From assembly GCF_022213955.1 (NCBI RefSeq), contig NZ_JAKNTW010000005.1:310001-374000 (forward strand): a DNA stretch of 64,000 nt. Direction: 5' to 3'. Made by a program: the position numbers and the translations under genes. Below, one piece after another: positions 1-7,505 of the stretch. Position 1 is the stretch's first letter. Each line of letters begins with the position of its first letter. The DNA comes from Dolomitihabitans soli. GTDB taxonomy: Bacteria > Actinomycetota > Actinomycetes > Streptosporangiales > Streptosporangiaceae. Below the pieces are notes generated by a model. It was not told the DNA's origin, did not search any database, and saw only the letters and a list, made by a program, of their open reading frames with translations.

Positions 1-931
1 TCTCCTCGGCGGGGAAGGCCAGTCCGGTATCCGGCTGACCGGTGTATTCCCCGTAGTAGTACACCTGGCCGGAGTTCCCGCGACACAGGATGATCTGTTT
101 GTTTGCGGTGCTGTAGGCGGCGACCAGTTCGGCGGTCTCCGATCTGGGCAGCATTTCGACCACGCGGTCTGGGCACCCAGGTGGACGAGCCTCTGGTTCG
201 ACCTGTGGCCCGGTGGTGGATAGATGCCGGAGGCCGGATGGGCGATTCGCCGAGATCAGCGAGGCGACGTAGGCGGAGAACATCAGCAGCACGAAGCAGA
301 TGACGAACGCTATGAGGCAGCCGGCGCACCCACTCACTGACGAGCCGCTGGATGGCCGGACGATTGGTGACGGCGGATGATATCCGCCGGCCGGTGGGTA
401 TCGGGCCGGTGGGGGATGACCGTACGGCGGTGTGCCGTACGGGGATACGGGTGGTCTGGGGCCCGTGGGCGGGGGGCCTGGTCGGAGAGGGGCGTATCCC
501 ATTCGTCCCCCTGCGCCGGCGGGGGGTGCGAAGAAGATGGCGCCATCCGATAGAGAGCGGGAAGGTACATGGGGCGTCGCCGCCGCGCCGCTGGTGGGCA
601 TCCCCGCGCCGGTGGATCTGACTCTCTCCGACGGCCTCTCTCTCCCGCTGAATCTCGTGCCGCTCCTGAACGGTGGAGTCGAAGGACCGTCATTCGGAAA
701 GACTTTCGTATGGTCGGTCGCGGCCTTCCGGTCGGTGTCGCATCCCTGGCAGTTGATCTCGCCGGGGTCATTCCACACATCACAGCGAAGGCATCGCCAT
801 GTCGGCCTGCGGGCTGGGTCGCCGCCGCCCGGATTTGGAGGACCCTGCCGTTCCTCGCACGCTTGGCAACGGCGGCGTTCCGCATCGTTGTAGGTATCGC
901 ATGATTTGCAGCGCCACGTGGCACCTGCCAC
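1..931 (-). CDS. Membrane protein with two RanBP2-type zinc fingers (partial, 3' end outside window)
   Basis: The frame opens at a GTG (complement of 929-931) behind a strong GGAAGGGG ribosome site and stays open to the left edge, at least 310 residues. Residues 6-25 and 45-64 each read W-x-C-x2-C-x3-N-x6-C-x2-C, the exact spacing of RanBP2-type zinc fingers. A long Pro/Gly/Tyr-rich linker (about 145-190) leads to one membrane segment (about 202-226) and then a probably extracytoplasmic domain containing an ELVAAYSTANKQIILC stretch. Topology with zinc fingers inside is inferred. It is the last gene visible in the leftward kinase/phosphatase/VWA operon, 20 bases after the preceding stop. Family knowledge: RanBP2 fingers bind RNA or ubiquitin in eukaryotes; their ligand here is unknown. 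Because it starts with GTG and is truncated it is easy to miss. Confidence 0.8.
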   Translation of the reverse strand, partial: MAGATWRCKSCDTYNDAERRRCQACEERQGPPNPGGGDPARRPTWRCLRCDVWNDPGEINCQGCDTDRKAATDHTKVFPNDGPSTPPFRSGTRFSGRERPSERVRSTGAGMPTSGAAATPHVPSRSLSDGAIFFAPPAGAGGRMGYAPLRPGPPPTGPRPPVSPYGTPPYGHPPPARYPPAGGYHPPSPIVRPSSGSSVSGCAGCLIAFVICFVLLMFSAYVASLISANRPSGLRHLSTTGPQVEPEARPPGCPDRVVEMLPRSETAELVAAYSTANKQIILCRGNSGQVYYYGEYTGQPDTGLAFPAEE

Positions 932-951
932 GATGATTCCCCTTCCAAGGA

Positions 952-1347
952 TCAACCGCAGTGTTCAGGGCACAGGAGTTTCCCGTGCAGGTCATCGATG
1001 AGTTCCTCGGTTTCGGACGACGGTTGGAAGCTGATCCAATGCTCGGTGTCCGGTACGGTCCGCGCTTGTGCACGAACCGTCAGCCAATGAGCCATCTCGC
1101 GGGCGTGCAAGGCCTGTTCGCGTTGCAGGAGAATTCGCAATGTGAGCATGTCACCCGATTGGAGCGACCTTTGTGGGCCGGCGGCAAAGCGCAGTATGAG
1201 CTGTATCGGCTCGGTCTCTCGGACATCGGCTGCGGCACACCACTCGCTGGGTAGTTCCAGGCATCCTCCACCGCGCCAGCGTACGGTGATCGATTCTCCG
1301 TCGTAGATCAGTCGCGCGTCGAGGCCTTCCACAACGGAAGCGGTCAC
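952..1347 (-). CDS. Unknown 131-residue protein in the VWA/kinase operon
   Basis: The GTG start (complement of 1345-1347) overlaps the stop of the VWA gene as GTGA, a typical translationally coupled junction. A longer open frame extends upstream but runs antisense-like through the VWA gene with no sensible composition, so the coupled GTG is preferred. The product is soluble, without signal peptide or membrane segment, and has a beta-rich centre (LIYDGESITVRWRGGG) followed by an amphipathic region around QREQALHAREMAHWLTV. I do not recognise the family. Its position between the VWA gene and the zinc-finger membrane protein suggests it is a partner or adaptor of that system, which is inference from context only. 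Confidence 0.7.
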   Translation of the reverse strand: MTASVVEGLDARLIYDGESITVRWRGGGCLELPSEWCAAADVRETEPIQLILRFAAGPQRSLQSGDMLTLRILLQREQALHAREMAHWLTVRAQARTVPDTEHWISFQPSSETEELIDDLHGKLLCPEHCG

Positions 1348-2051
1348 AAGCTGTTCACGATAGTGTTGATGATCTCGTCCATTTCCAGCTCCTCCAGGCC
1401 CAGGCCGGCCGTGGAGGGGAAGTGCATGGTCATGTTCCACTCCTCGGTGATATCGGTCCAGGGGTAGGCGTCGGGCGCGAAGAGCACGAGGCGCTTGGCT
1501 GAATTGTCCATCACGGCGGTCTGGCTTCTGGCATATCCCCACCGCTCGAAAAGTTCGTCCATGTCCCGGGGAATGTTCTGCGGATAGGTGTGGGCGGAGA
1601 CCGCTGCCGGCGTGCGAAGCGGATGAGCGGGCGCGTCGGTAAACATCACGATGACATGGCGACGCCGATCCAGTCCCGTCTCCCATGGTGCGTCGATGGC
1701 CAGGGAAAGGGCTTCCAGGCCGGACTCCGGGATATCGCCGCCCCCTGACGGATAGAGGCTGCGCACGAAAGTCTCGAATTCCGCTGACTGGTCGGGAAAA
1801 AGCAGGAAAGGGGTTTCCTGGATGGCATCCTCCGCGTAGTCGCCGAAATCGCGGAAGGCAATGAGCTTCAAGCGGAGCTGGGAGATTGCTTTACCCTTCT
1901 CCCGCATCACGAGGTTCAGCCTCTCGTGAAACATGACAGCGCTCTTCTTTACCGTGTCCAGAACGGGCATCATGCTGTCGGTCGCGTCGATGCAGAGCAC
2001 GATGTCCACCGCATACTGCAGATTTCCTTGATACTGCTCGGCGTGTGTCAT
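1344..2051 (-). CDS. VWA-domain protein of a kinase/PP2C/VWA triad
   Basis: Nearly the whole 235-residue protein is one von Willebrand A domain. The metal-ion-dependent adhesion site reads D22-x-T24-x-S26 within VLCIDATDSM, followed by an IAFRDFGDY strand, the GGGDIPESGLEAL segment and the later MFTDAP aspartate. The GGGDxPE signature is typical of VWA domains linked to protein kinases and of TerY-like proteins. The ATG overlaps the kinase stop (ATGA) and its own stop overlaps the next gene (GTGA), so VWA, kinase and phosphatase are tightly coupled. Known from the family: TerY-P triads (VWA, PP2C, kinase) are predicted phosphorylation switches tied to tellurite/stress and conflict systems. 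Direct equivalence here is inference, since no TerD or TerB is seen. Confidence 0.88.
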   Translation of the reverse strand: MTHAEQYQGNLQYAVDIVLCIDATDSMMPVLDTVKKSAVMFHERLNLVMREKGKAISQLRLKLIAFRDFGDYAEDAIQETPFLLFPDQSAEFETFVRSLYPSGGGDIPESGLEALSLAIDAPWETGLDRRRHVIVMFTDAPAHPLRTPAAVSAHTYPQNIPRDMDELFERWGYARSQTAVMDNSAKRLVLFAPDAYPWTDITEEWNMTMHFPSTAGLGLEELEMDEIINTIVNSL

Positions 2052-3028
2052 CGATGGTTCTCCTTTTTGTCGATGTTGATTCGCACTCGGGAAACTTTCG
2101 GTGTTACCGGTTTAGATTTTGTCGATTCTCTTCGGTGCAGCTCGCACACGTTCGGTTCTTTCAGCGTTTCCATGAAGGTTGCTATCTGTGGCCGGGCGTC
2201 AGGCGCCCGAGACGTCATCGCGCCCACTAGCTCTCGCATGGGATCACTCAGTCGGTGGTCGAGGTGCAATGTCGTACCGGCGTTGACGGCGTCGGCGGGC
2301 GATCCGAACCGTTCGTCGTAGCGTGGGACAGCCCCCGTGAGATAGTGATGCGCTAGTAATCCAAGGGCGAAGATGTCCACCTTGGTGGTCAGATAGCCGG
2401 CCAGCACGTCCGAGTCACTCTGCATGTACCGCCGCCACTCGGGAGCCCCGTACAGCGAGTCCCCCGCTATGTCCTCTCGTTCCGGAGGCTGTCGCGAGAC
2501 GTAGGCATCGTCGAAGTCGATGAGCTTGGCGGTGTAAAAGGCACCGCCCCCCTTGTTTTGTACCAGAACATTGGCCGGCTTCAGGTCCCCGTGTACCACG
2601 TCGATACCGTGTAGCAGGCCCACACTCAGTCCGAGGGTTCTCAGCAGCACGGCCTTCTGACCCGGGGTGAGTGACTGCGGCCGGTGCAGGTTTTCGGTGT
2701 CTATGCGCTCTGTGACCTTGTAGTAGGTGGTGCCGTCGTGAAAGAAGTCGAGGGCGAGGATGAGATTGCCCCCTCCGACCGTGTCGTACGACAGACGATT
2801 CATAATCATCTTGTGTCGCTGCTCGAATTCCTCACATGACTGCAGTCGCAGGCTCTTGCTGACCGTTGTCGCGGTTGAGCCCGGCTTGGGGCGTTTCGGG
2901 TCGAGGAAGCGCTTGATAAAATATTCGCGTCCGTTCTTCTCGGCAAAAGCCCACACGCATTTTCCGCCACCGTCGTTTGTTGGCTCGCTGGTTATGCGGT
3001 AGCCGCTGATGATGTCCCCAGCCTTCAT
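2048..3028 (-). CDS. Ser/Thr protein kinase of the VWA/PP2C triad
   Basis: A 326-residue soluble eukaryotic-like kinase. Visible motifs are the nucleotide-binding lysine K39 in YFIKRF, a helix-C glutamate near SCEEFEQ, the catalytic loop H146-G-D148-LKPAN, a metal-binding D171 in IDFDD, and YGAPEW for the APE motif. Thus HRD is HGD and DFG is DFD, but all residues needed for phosphotransfer remain. There is no membrane segment or PASTA domain, so it is unlike PknB. The C-terminal tail is basic and probably disordered. The start overlaps the phosphatase stop (ATGA) and its stop overlaps the VWA start. The likely job is phosphorylation of an operon partner, reversed by the adjacent PP2C (inference). 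Confidence 0.9.
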   Translation of the reverse strand: MKAGDIISGYRITSEPTNDGGGKCVWAFAEKNGREYFIKRFLDPKRPKPGSTATTVSKSLRLQSCEEFEQRHKMIMNRLSYDTVGGGNLILALDFFHDGTTYYKVTERIDTENLHRPQSLTPGQKAVLLRTLGLSVGLLHGIDVVHGDLKPANVLVQNKGGGAFYTAKLIDFDDAYVSRQPPEREDIAGDSLYGAPEWRRYMQSDSDVLAGYLTTKVDIFALGLLAHHYLTGAVPRYDERFGSPADAVNAGTTLHLDHRLSDPMRELVGAMTSRAPDARPQIATFMETLKEPNVCELHRRESTKSKPVTPKVSRVRINIDKKENHR

Positions 3029-4050
3029 CTCAACCCTTCATCGACGGGCGGCATGAGCTGTTCATAGTCCGATCGGTAGTAACTCCACGTGCGTGTCCGC
3101 CACTGCCGTACCGTTGCGGGATCGTCCCTCATCAGGGAATCGCGGGGCTGATAGCGCGTATCAATCTCCCGTGTGCGTGGGCCGAAACTTTCCCGGAGCT
3201 GTTCGAAGTCGGAGAAACCGAGCGCGGCGAGGCTGAGCGAGGCGTCGTCGCCCGAGTAGGACGATACCTGCCTGGCCAATCGTTCTGCCCATTCTCGTTG
3301 ATGGCCCGACACTTGGAGAGTGTTCAGAAGATGGCATTCGAAGTGGGCAGGCGTATCGACGTAGCCGTAGAAGCCGTCGGTGGCGCACACCAGTACGCAT
3401 GGCAGGTCGAGAAGTAGGACGTGCGAATCGATCGTGAAGTCCCGGTCGGCGCAAAGCACGTTGGTCAGCGGCGGATCCTGTAACAACTGCTCCAACCCAT
3501 CGGTCTCCACCGTGTGGTCCCGGGTCAGCGCCTGAAGGCCACTGCGAGGATTCAGCGCGTAGGCCCTTGAATCGCCCGCCCACAGAATCTGACATTCGGC
3601 CTGTTCGCCACTGAGGCGATAGCGGATGGCGGCCATCGTGGAAGGCAGGGATCTGCGCATGCTCCCGACAATCTTGCTACGGCCGAGCGGGCGCATTTCG
3701 GCCAGTAACTTTGCCAGATGGACCCGCAGCGATTGCGCTTCAAAGGAGGAGCGTTCGTTGACGCAGTGGCGGAACCAGGAGTCGACGCCGATCCTGGCCA
3801 CTCGCGCACCGATCCACGCACTGCTGCGGCGTGTCCCGTCGCGTGAGGTGTGGGCGATCTCAGCCCCTGAGCCGCCCAGCCCGTCGAAGACGCCCAGGAT
3901 GCCCTCGGCTGTCGGAATATGGTGGGCCAGCAGCGGTTCCGCGTCCTCTCCTCGTCCGGTGTTTCGCTCAGTCCACACCCCGATGGCCAGCACACCTTCC
4001 CCGTTGTGATGCCAGACCGTCCGTTGCGCACGTGTCGCGTCGTGGTTCAT
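3025..4050 (-). CDS. PP2C-type protein phosphatase of the triad
   Basis: 341 residues with the PP2C metal-binding motifs in order: an N-terminal acidic residue pair in GRGEDAEP, GVFDGLGGSG near residue 55, GDSRAYALN in the middle, CATDGFYGY, and a late SGDDASLSL. These are the aspartates that hold the two-metal centre of Mg/Mn-dependent phosphatases. It is cytosolic, without signal or membrane segment. It overlaps the preceding Band-7-like gene and the following kinase gene by four bases on each side. By family knowledge it removes phosphate from Ser/Thr; pairing with the kinase next door is the obvious inference. The last 60 residues are rich in Arg/Tyr/Asp and are not part of the standard fold. 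Confidence 0.9.
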   Translation of the reverse strand: MNHDATRAQRTVWHHNGEGVLAIGVWTERNTGRGEDAEPLLAHHIPTAEGILGVFDGLGGSGAEIAHTSRDGTRRSSAWIGARVARIGVDSWFRHCVNERSSFEAQSLRVHLAKLLAEMRPLGRSKIVGSMRRSLPSTMAAIRYRLSGEQAECQILWAGDSRAYALNPRSGLQALTRDHTVETDGLEQLLQDPPLTNVLCADRDFTIDSHVLLLDLPCVLVCATDGFYGYVDTPAHFECHLLNTLQVSGHQREWAERLARQVSSYSGDDASLSLAALGFSDFEQLRESFGPRTREIDTRYQPRDSLMRDDPATVRQWRTRTWSYYRSDYEQLMPPVDEGLR

Positions 4051-5201
4051 CCTTGCCCGCCGTCGGGCCGCTCATCTGGATATTCGGTCCTTGGCAGTGG
4101 GATGCCGCGCACTCTGCTGGGGCGCCGTTCGCCCTTCCGCTCGTGGAAATGGGTTCCGCCGACCGGTTCTTCGTCCGGCGGAGCTGCTGCCGGCCGTACG
4201 CGGTTCTCCGCTTTTGGGTCTTCTCGGTGAGCAGCGGGCGTGGGCTCTCGTGCCGCGCCCGCGTCCGGTTCTCCGGCGCTCGCGCCCATCCTGTCCTCGC
4301 CGGTGCCGATTCGGCCCGCCCTCGGGTGGGCCTCGCTCGCCGCGAGCGAGCTGCGGAGGCGGCTGGACCGGGTGCCTCCGAAGGGGGCGGCAGAGTCACC
4401 GACGAGGCGATCCCGAAGGGCGCGTTCTGCCTGGAGGAGTTCCCATGACTCGCGGTCGGCGTCCGAATGCTTCAATACGGCTTCCCACGCTCTGAGCAGT
4501 TCCGTGCGTTCGGCGCCTTCTGCGGCCGTGATCAACTCGTGCGCGGCGCGCGGACCCTCGCGTTCCATGATTTCGGCGATCAAGCCTTCCATGCCGTCCG
4601 CGCGCAGCATTTTCAGATGACGGTTGCGGCGCATGGCCATGAGCCGGGTATCGCGTTCGATATCGCGGTACGCGCGCCCGCTGGTGTGGATTTCGTCCTC
4701 ATCGACCAGCAGTTCCACGGAGATGTTGCGTAGCCGGATAGCCGAATCTCCGGTGAAGATGCGAATCGAATCGTTCAGTGCGTCCTCGGCGATGTGGAAC
4801 TCGCTGATATCGAAATTTCTGGATACCTTGCGGAGCATTTGCTGGATAGCCGGATAAAGGGCGGCGCTGACATCGCGAATTCTACGGTGCACGATCTCGT
4901 CGGGTGCCACCACGCGGCAGTTCAGCCTGATCAGGCTACGGAAGCCGAAGGCGGCGTCATTACTGAGAAGGGGGATCTCGAGCATGAGTCGATGCTCGCC
5001 GACATTGACCAGATATGATCGCTGGTAGGTGCCGTACCTCGCATCGATAATGGGTTCGCCGTGTCTGATTACAAGTGGCGTGCCATTGTGCGGGACGAGC
5101 ACCAGCGCGGTGCCCGGAGCGGGAGGGCGCAGTGGCTTCAGAAGCCTGAAGCGGGAGAGAATATGGCTCTCCATAATTGGATCATAGGTGAACGGTTGCA
5201 T
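4047..5201 (-). CDS. Unknown protein with Band-7/SPFH-like region and charged tail
   Basis: 384 residues. The first 190 are compact, with LVIRHGEPIIDARYGTYQRSYLVNV as start of a beta domain, then LIRLNCRVVAPDEIVHRR and AIQQMLRKVSRNFDISEF, which resemble the pattern of Band-7/SPFH proteins (weak similarity, by eye). Residues about 190-265 look helical. The last 110 residues are low-complexity and rich in Glu, Arg, Ala and Pro, so probably disordered. There is no transmembrane segment, unusual for SPFH proteins. The stop overlaps the phosphatase start as ATGA. A scaffold or sensor part of the same complex is a guess from context. Confidence 0.65.
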   Translation of the reverse strand: MQPFTYDPIMESHILSRFRLLKPLRPPAPGTALVLVPHNGTPLVIRHGEPIIDARYGTYQRSYLVNVGEHRLMLEIPLLSNDAAFGFRSLIRLNCRVVAPDEIVHRRIRDVSAALYPAIQQMLRKVSRNFDISEFHIAEDALNDSIRIFTGDSAIRLRNISVELLVDEDEIHTSGRAYRDIERDTRLMAMRRNRHLKMLRADGMEGLIAEIMEREGPRAAHELITAAEGAERTELLRAWEAVLKHSDADRESWELLQAERALRDRLVGDSAAPFGGTRSSRLRSSLAASEAHPRAGRIGTGEDRMGASAGEPDAGAAREPTPAAHREDPKAENRVRPAAAPPDEEPVGGTHFHERKGERRPSRVRGIPLPRTEYPDERPDGGQG

Positions 5202-5237
5202 AGTTATTGTCTTCCGGTCTGGGATGAGTAAGGTTAG

Positions 5238-7481
5238 TCATGCGGAATTCCGTAATGCGTGGTGAATTCGTGCCGCTGAGCCGGAGGGATTCTTCCCCGC
5301 ACGCGCCCAGCCGTCCAGGTAATAATCGAGGCGTTCCCGATGCCTTCCCGGCCGGGCGGCGACGGCGAGCAGGATGTCGTAGATATTGCTGAATGCCGTG
5401 CGATCGTGGTCAGCATATTTATCCAGATACTCGCGCAGCGCATCGAGCGCCTGAGTTTGTGCTGGTTTACGGGCCAGGGCGCGGGCCCAGAGTTCCACGA
5501 GTTGCGGGAGGTGTTCTCTGGCGTTGGCGAGCAGGAGGGGGAGTGGCGGGTCGCCAGGTGAGGATGCCGTCCAGGACAGGGCGCCCCCTCCGGGGTATTC
5601 TGCCGGCGCCGGTTGGCTGGCCATGAAGACGAAGGCCGACAGTGACTTCGTCACCATCGGAGAGGAATCCTGCGGCTCCGACCATGTGAGCAGGGCGGAC
5701 AGGACCTCGGAGGCACAGCCCTGCTCGATCAGATGCAGCAGGCTCCGGCCGACCGGTGGCAGGGTGCTCCAGTCCTCGCGGTCGAGCATTGTGCGCAGCG
5801 CCGTTGTGGCACGTGCCGGCTGCTGTGCCCCCAGCCAGCCGCCGAGCGTCGTGGCCGCGGTGAGAGACAGGCGTCGCTGAAAGGGCGTGTCCTTCTCCGC
5901 GACCCAGGATTCGAGCAGGACCCAGACGGCTTCTGCGAGATCGCGATTTCCGCCCACGACCCCCAGCGCTGTTGCGGCCCCCTGACGAAGCGCCGGGGAT
6001 TCGTTTCCCGCCCACTGCCTCAGGTAGCGGTTGACCGCGTGGGAGTGGTCACTCCAGGCGATCACTCCTGCGGCTACGGACGCCCGCGCCCGCACGTCGA
6101 TGTCCGGATGCGTCATCAATCGGCGTAGCCAGGCAAGCATCGTGGGCCGGTAACCGTCGAGATACGTCCACGCGTATCCCAAAATCGCCTGTTGTACGAG
6201 CGGGTTGACGAAGCGGACCCGTGGCAGTGCGCTGCCCTTGGTACGTCCGGTCTCCTCGGCGGTCACGGACACCTGGATCCACGGATGGTCGGATTCGAGC
6301 CGCTCTCGGAACCTCAAGTCCGCAGGTGAACCCGTATCCGGGGTCAACATGCCGTACAGCGTCATGGCGGCGTCGGACACGGTGAGATATGTCGCCTCCT
6401 CCAGCGTCGCCGCCGCCAGCGCGAAGCTCGTCACCTCCGGAGACCGGAACTGGCTAAACCAGGCGTGTACCTGATCGGTCGGATCCCGTAGCGACTCGAC
6501 CCCGGCCGCCAGGTCTCCGCCACTACGGATCACGGCGGCAAGGTGTACGGCGTTGCGCGGACGGGGAACTTCACGCAGCAGCTCCAGCGCGCGGGAATCG
6601 GCGAGCTTGCGGTGTAGTTCCGCAATTTCCTCTGGTGTTGGAGGGACGTCGAACGCGTGACTTTGCACGATGTGCACCGGGTCGACGAGGCCGAGCGAGG
6701 TCATGATGTGCCCAGACCGGGCAGCGGCCTCCACCAGCGTCCCGCGAGGAGGCCCCGTCACCAGGATCATGAAGCTCTTGCTCTCCTGGAGTATGGCCGC
6801 CGTGTCGTCGATCCACTGCTCGTCGATCGTGTCCATGGACAGACCCGCCGTACCCGAGGAGCCGTCGTCGAGTACCAGGAGATACCCGCTTCCTGCTGCT
6901 GGCCAGTTCGACCCGTCCAACGCCGACGAGTCGACGATGCGATAGCACTCACCTTCGGCGTGCGTCTTCAGCACTTCGGCCAGCAGGTTGAAACCCGTGG
7001 TCTTCCGCCCGCCCGGTGAGAGGGCCAGGATCAGCAATCCGCGATTGCGGAGGACGTCCAGCGCGTCGTCCCATCGGGGCGGCCGAAGGTAACTCTCGGT
7101 CCACCGAGCGAGCCGCTTCTTGTTGACCTTTATTGTCGTGTCGCCGGTACCCCGACTATGACCGGCCATGGTGAATCCACCGCCGATGCTGACGGAGTCG
7201 TTGAACAGCGCGAGCGTGTCGATCCGCACGCCCAGGGAGTCACGCTGTAACCGTTCGGTCACTCGGGCCGCGATGGCCGCCGCCTGGGCGGATTCGGCGT
7301 CGTCCGCTCCGCCGCGGCGCAGTGCCCGCAGCGCGTCTTTCTCGCTGAGCGGTGCATCATCGTCCGTTTCCGGGCGTGCTTCAGATGACTCCGCTTGGTC
7401 GGCAGCCTCCGGCTTCCTGCTGGACTCGTCGTCCCCCGCCGGAGAGCCTTGCTGTTTCAGCGGGCCGTCGATCTGGCTCAT
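5238..7481 (-). CDS. P-loop NTPase-like protein with HEAT-like repeats
   Basis: 747 residues. The first 75 are acidic and disordered. Next comes a short beta tract (VSIGGGFTMAGHSRGTGDTT) and a positively charged helix. The nucleotide fold begins near residue 145: LLILALSPGGRKTTGFNLLAE is placed like a Walker A but has R where the second Gly should be, keeping K-T-T. GYLLVLDDGSS is the Walker B. The C-terminal half (about 430-740) is alpha-helical with HEAT-like repeats (for example RARASVAAGVIAW and LRQGAATALGVVGG). The architecture resembles STAND-type signalling ATPases with a repeat sensor. Whether it binds ATP is uncertain because of the altered loop. It lies 24 bases after the SARP gene and 36 before the Band-7-like gene, in the same operon. 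Confidence 0.72.
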   Translation of the reverse strand: MSQIDGPLKQQGSPAGDDESSRKPEAADQAESSEARPETDDDAPLSEKDALRALRRGGADDAESAQAAAIAARVTERLQRDSLGVRIDTLALFNDSVSIGGGFTMAGHSRGTGDTTIKVNKKRLARWTESYLRPPRWDDALDVLRNRGLLILALSPGGRKTTGFNLLAEVLKTHAEGECYRIVDSSALDGSNWPAAGSGYLLVLDDGSSGTAGLSMDTIDEQWIDDTAAILQESKSFMILVTGPPRGTLVEAAARSGHIMTSLGLVDPVHIVQSHAFDVPPTPEEIAELHRKLADSRALELLREVPRPRNAVHLAAVIRSGGDLAAGVESLRDPTDQVHAWFSQFRSPEVTSFALAAATLEEATYLTVSDAAMTLYGMLTPDTGSPADLRFRERLESDHPWIQVSVTAEETGRTKGSALPRVRFVNPLVQQAILGYAWTYLDGYRPTMLAWLRRLMTHPDIDVRARASVAAGVIAWSDHSHAVNRYLRQWAGNESPALRQGAATALGVVGGNRDLAEAVWVLLESWVAEKDTPFQRRLSLTAATTLGGWLGAQQPARATTALRTMLDREDWSTLPPVGRSLLHLIEQGCASEVLSALLTWSEPQDSSPMVTKSLSAFVFMASQPAPAEYPGGGALSWTASSPGDPPLPLLLANAREHLPQLVELWARALARKPAQTQALDALREYLDKYADHDRTAFSNIYDILLAVAARPGRHRERLDYYLDGWARAGKNPSGSAARIHHALRNSA

Positions 7482-7505
7482 GCGCCTTCCGCCTTCGAGA
7501 GGGAC

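Noticed and set aside
952-1686. Long 244-residue frame upstream of the small operon protein
   Set aside because: Its first half is the antisense-like alternate frame of the VWA gene; only the part after the GTG at 1347 looks coding.
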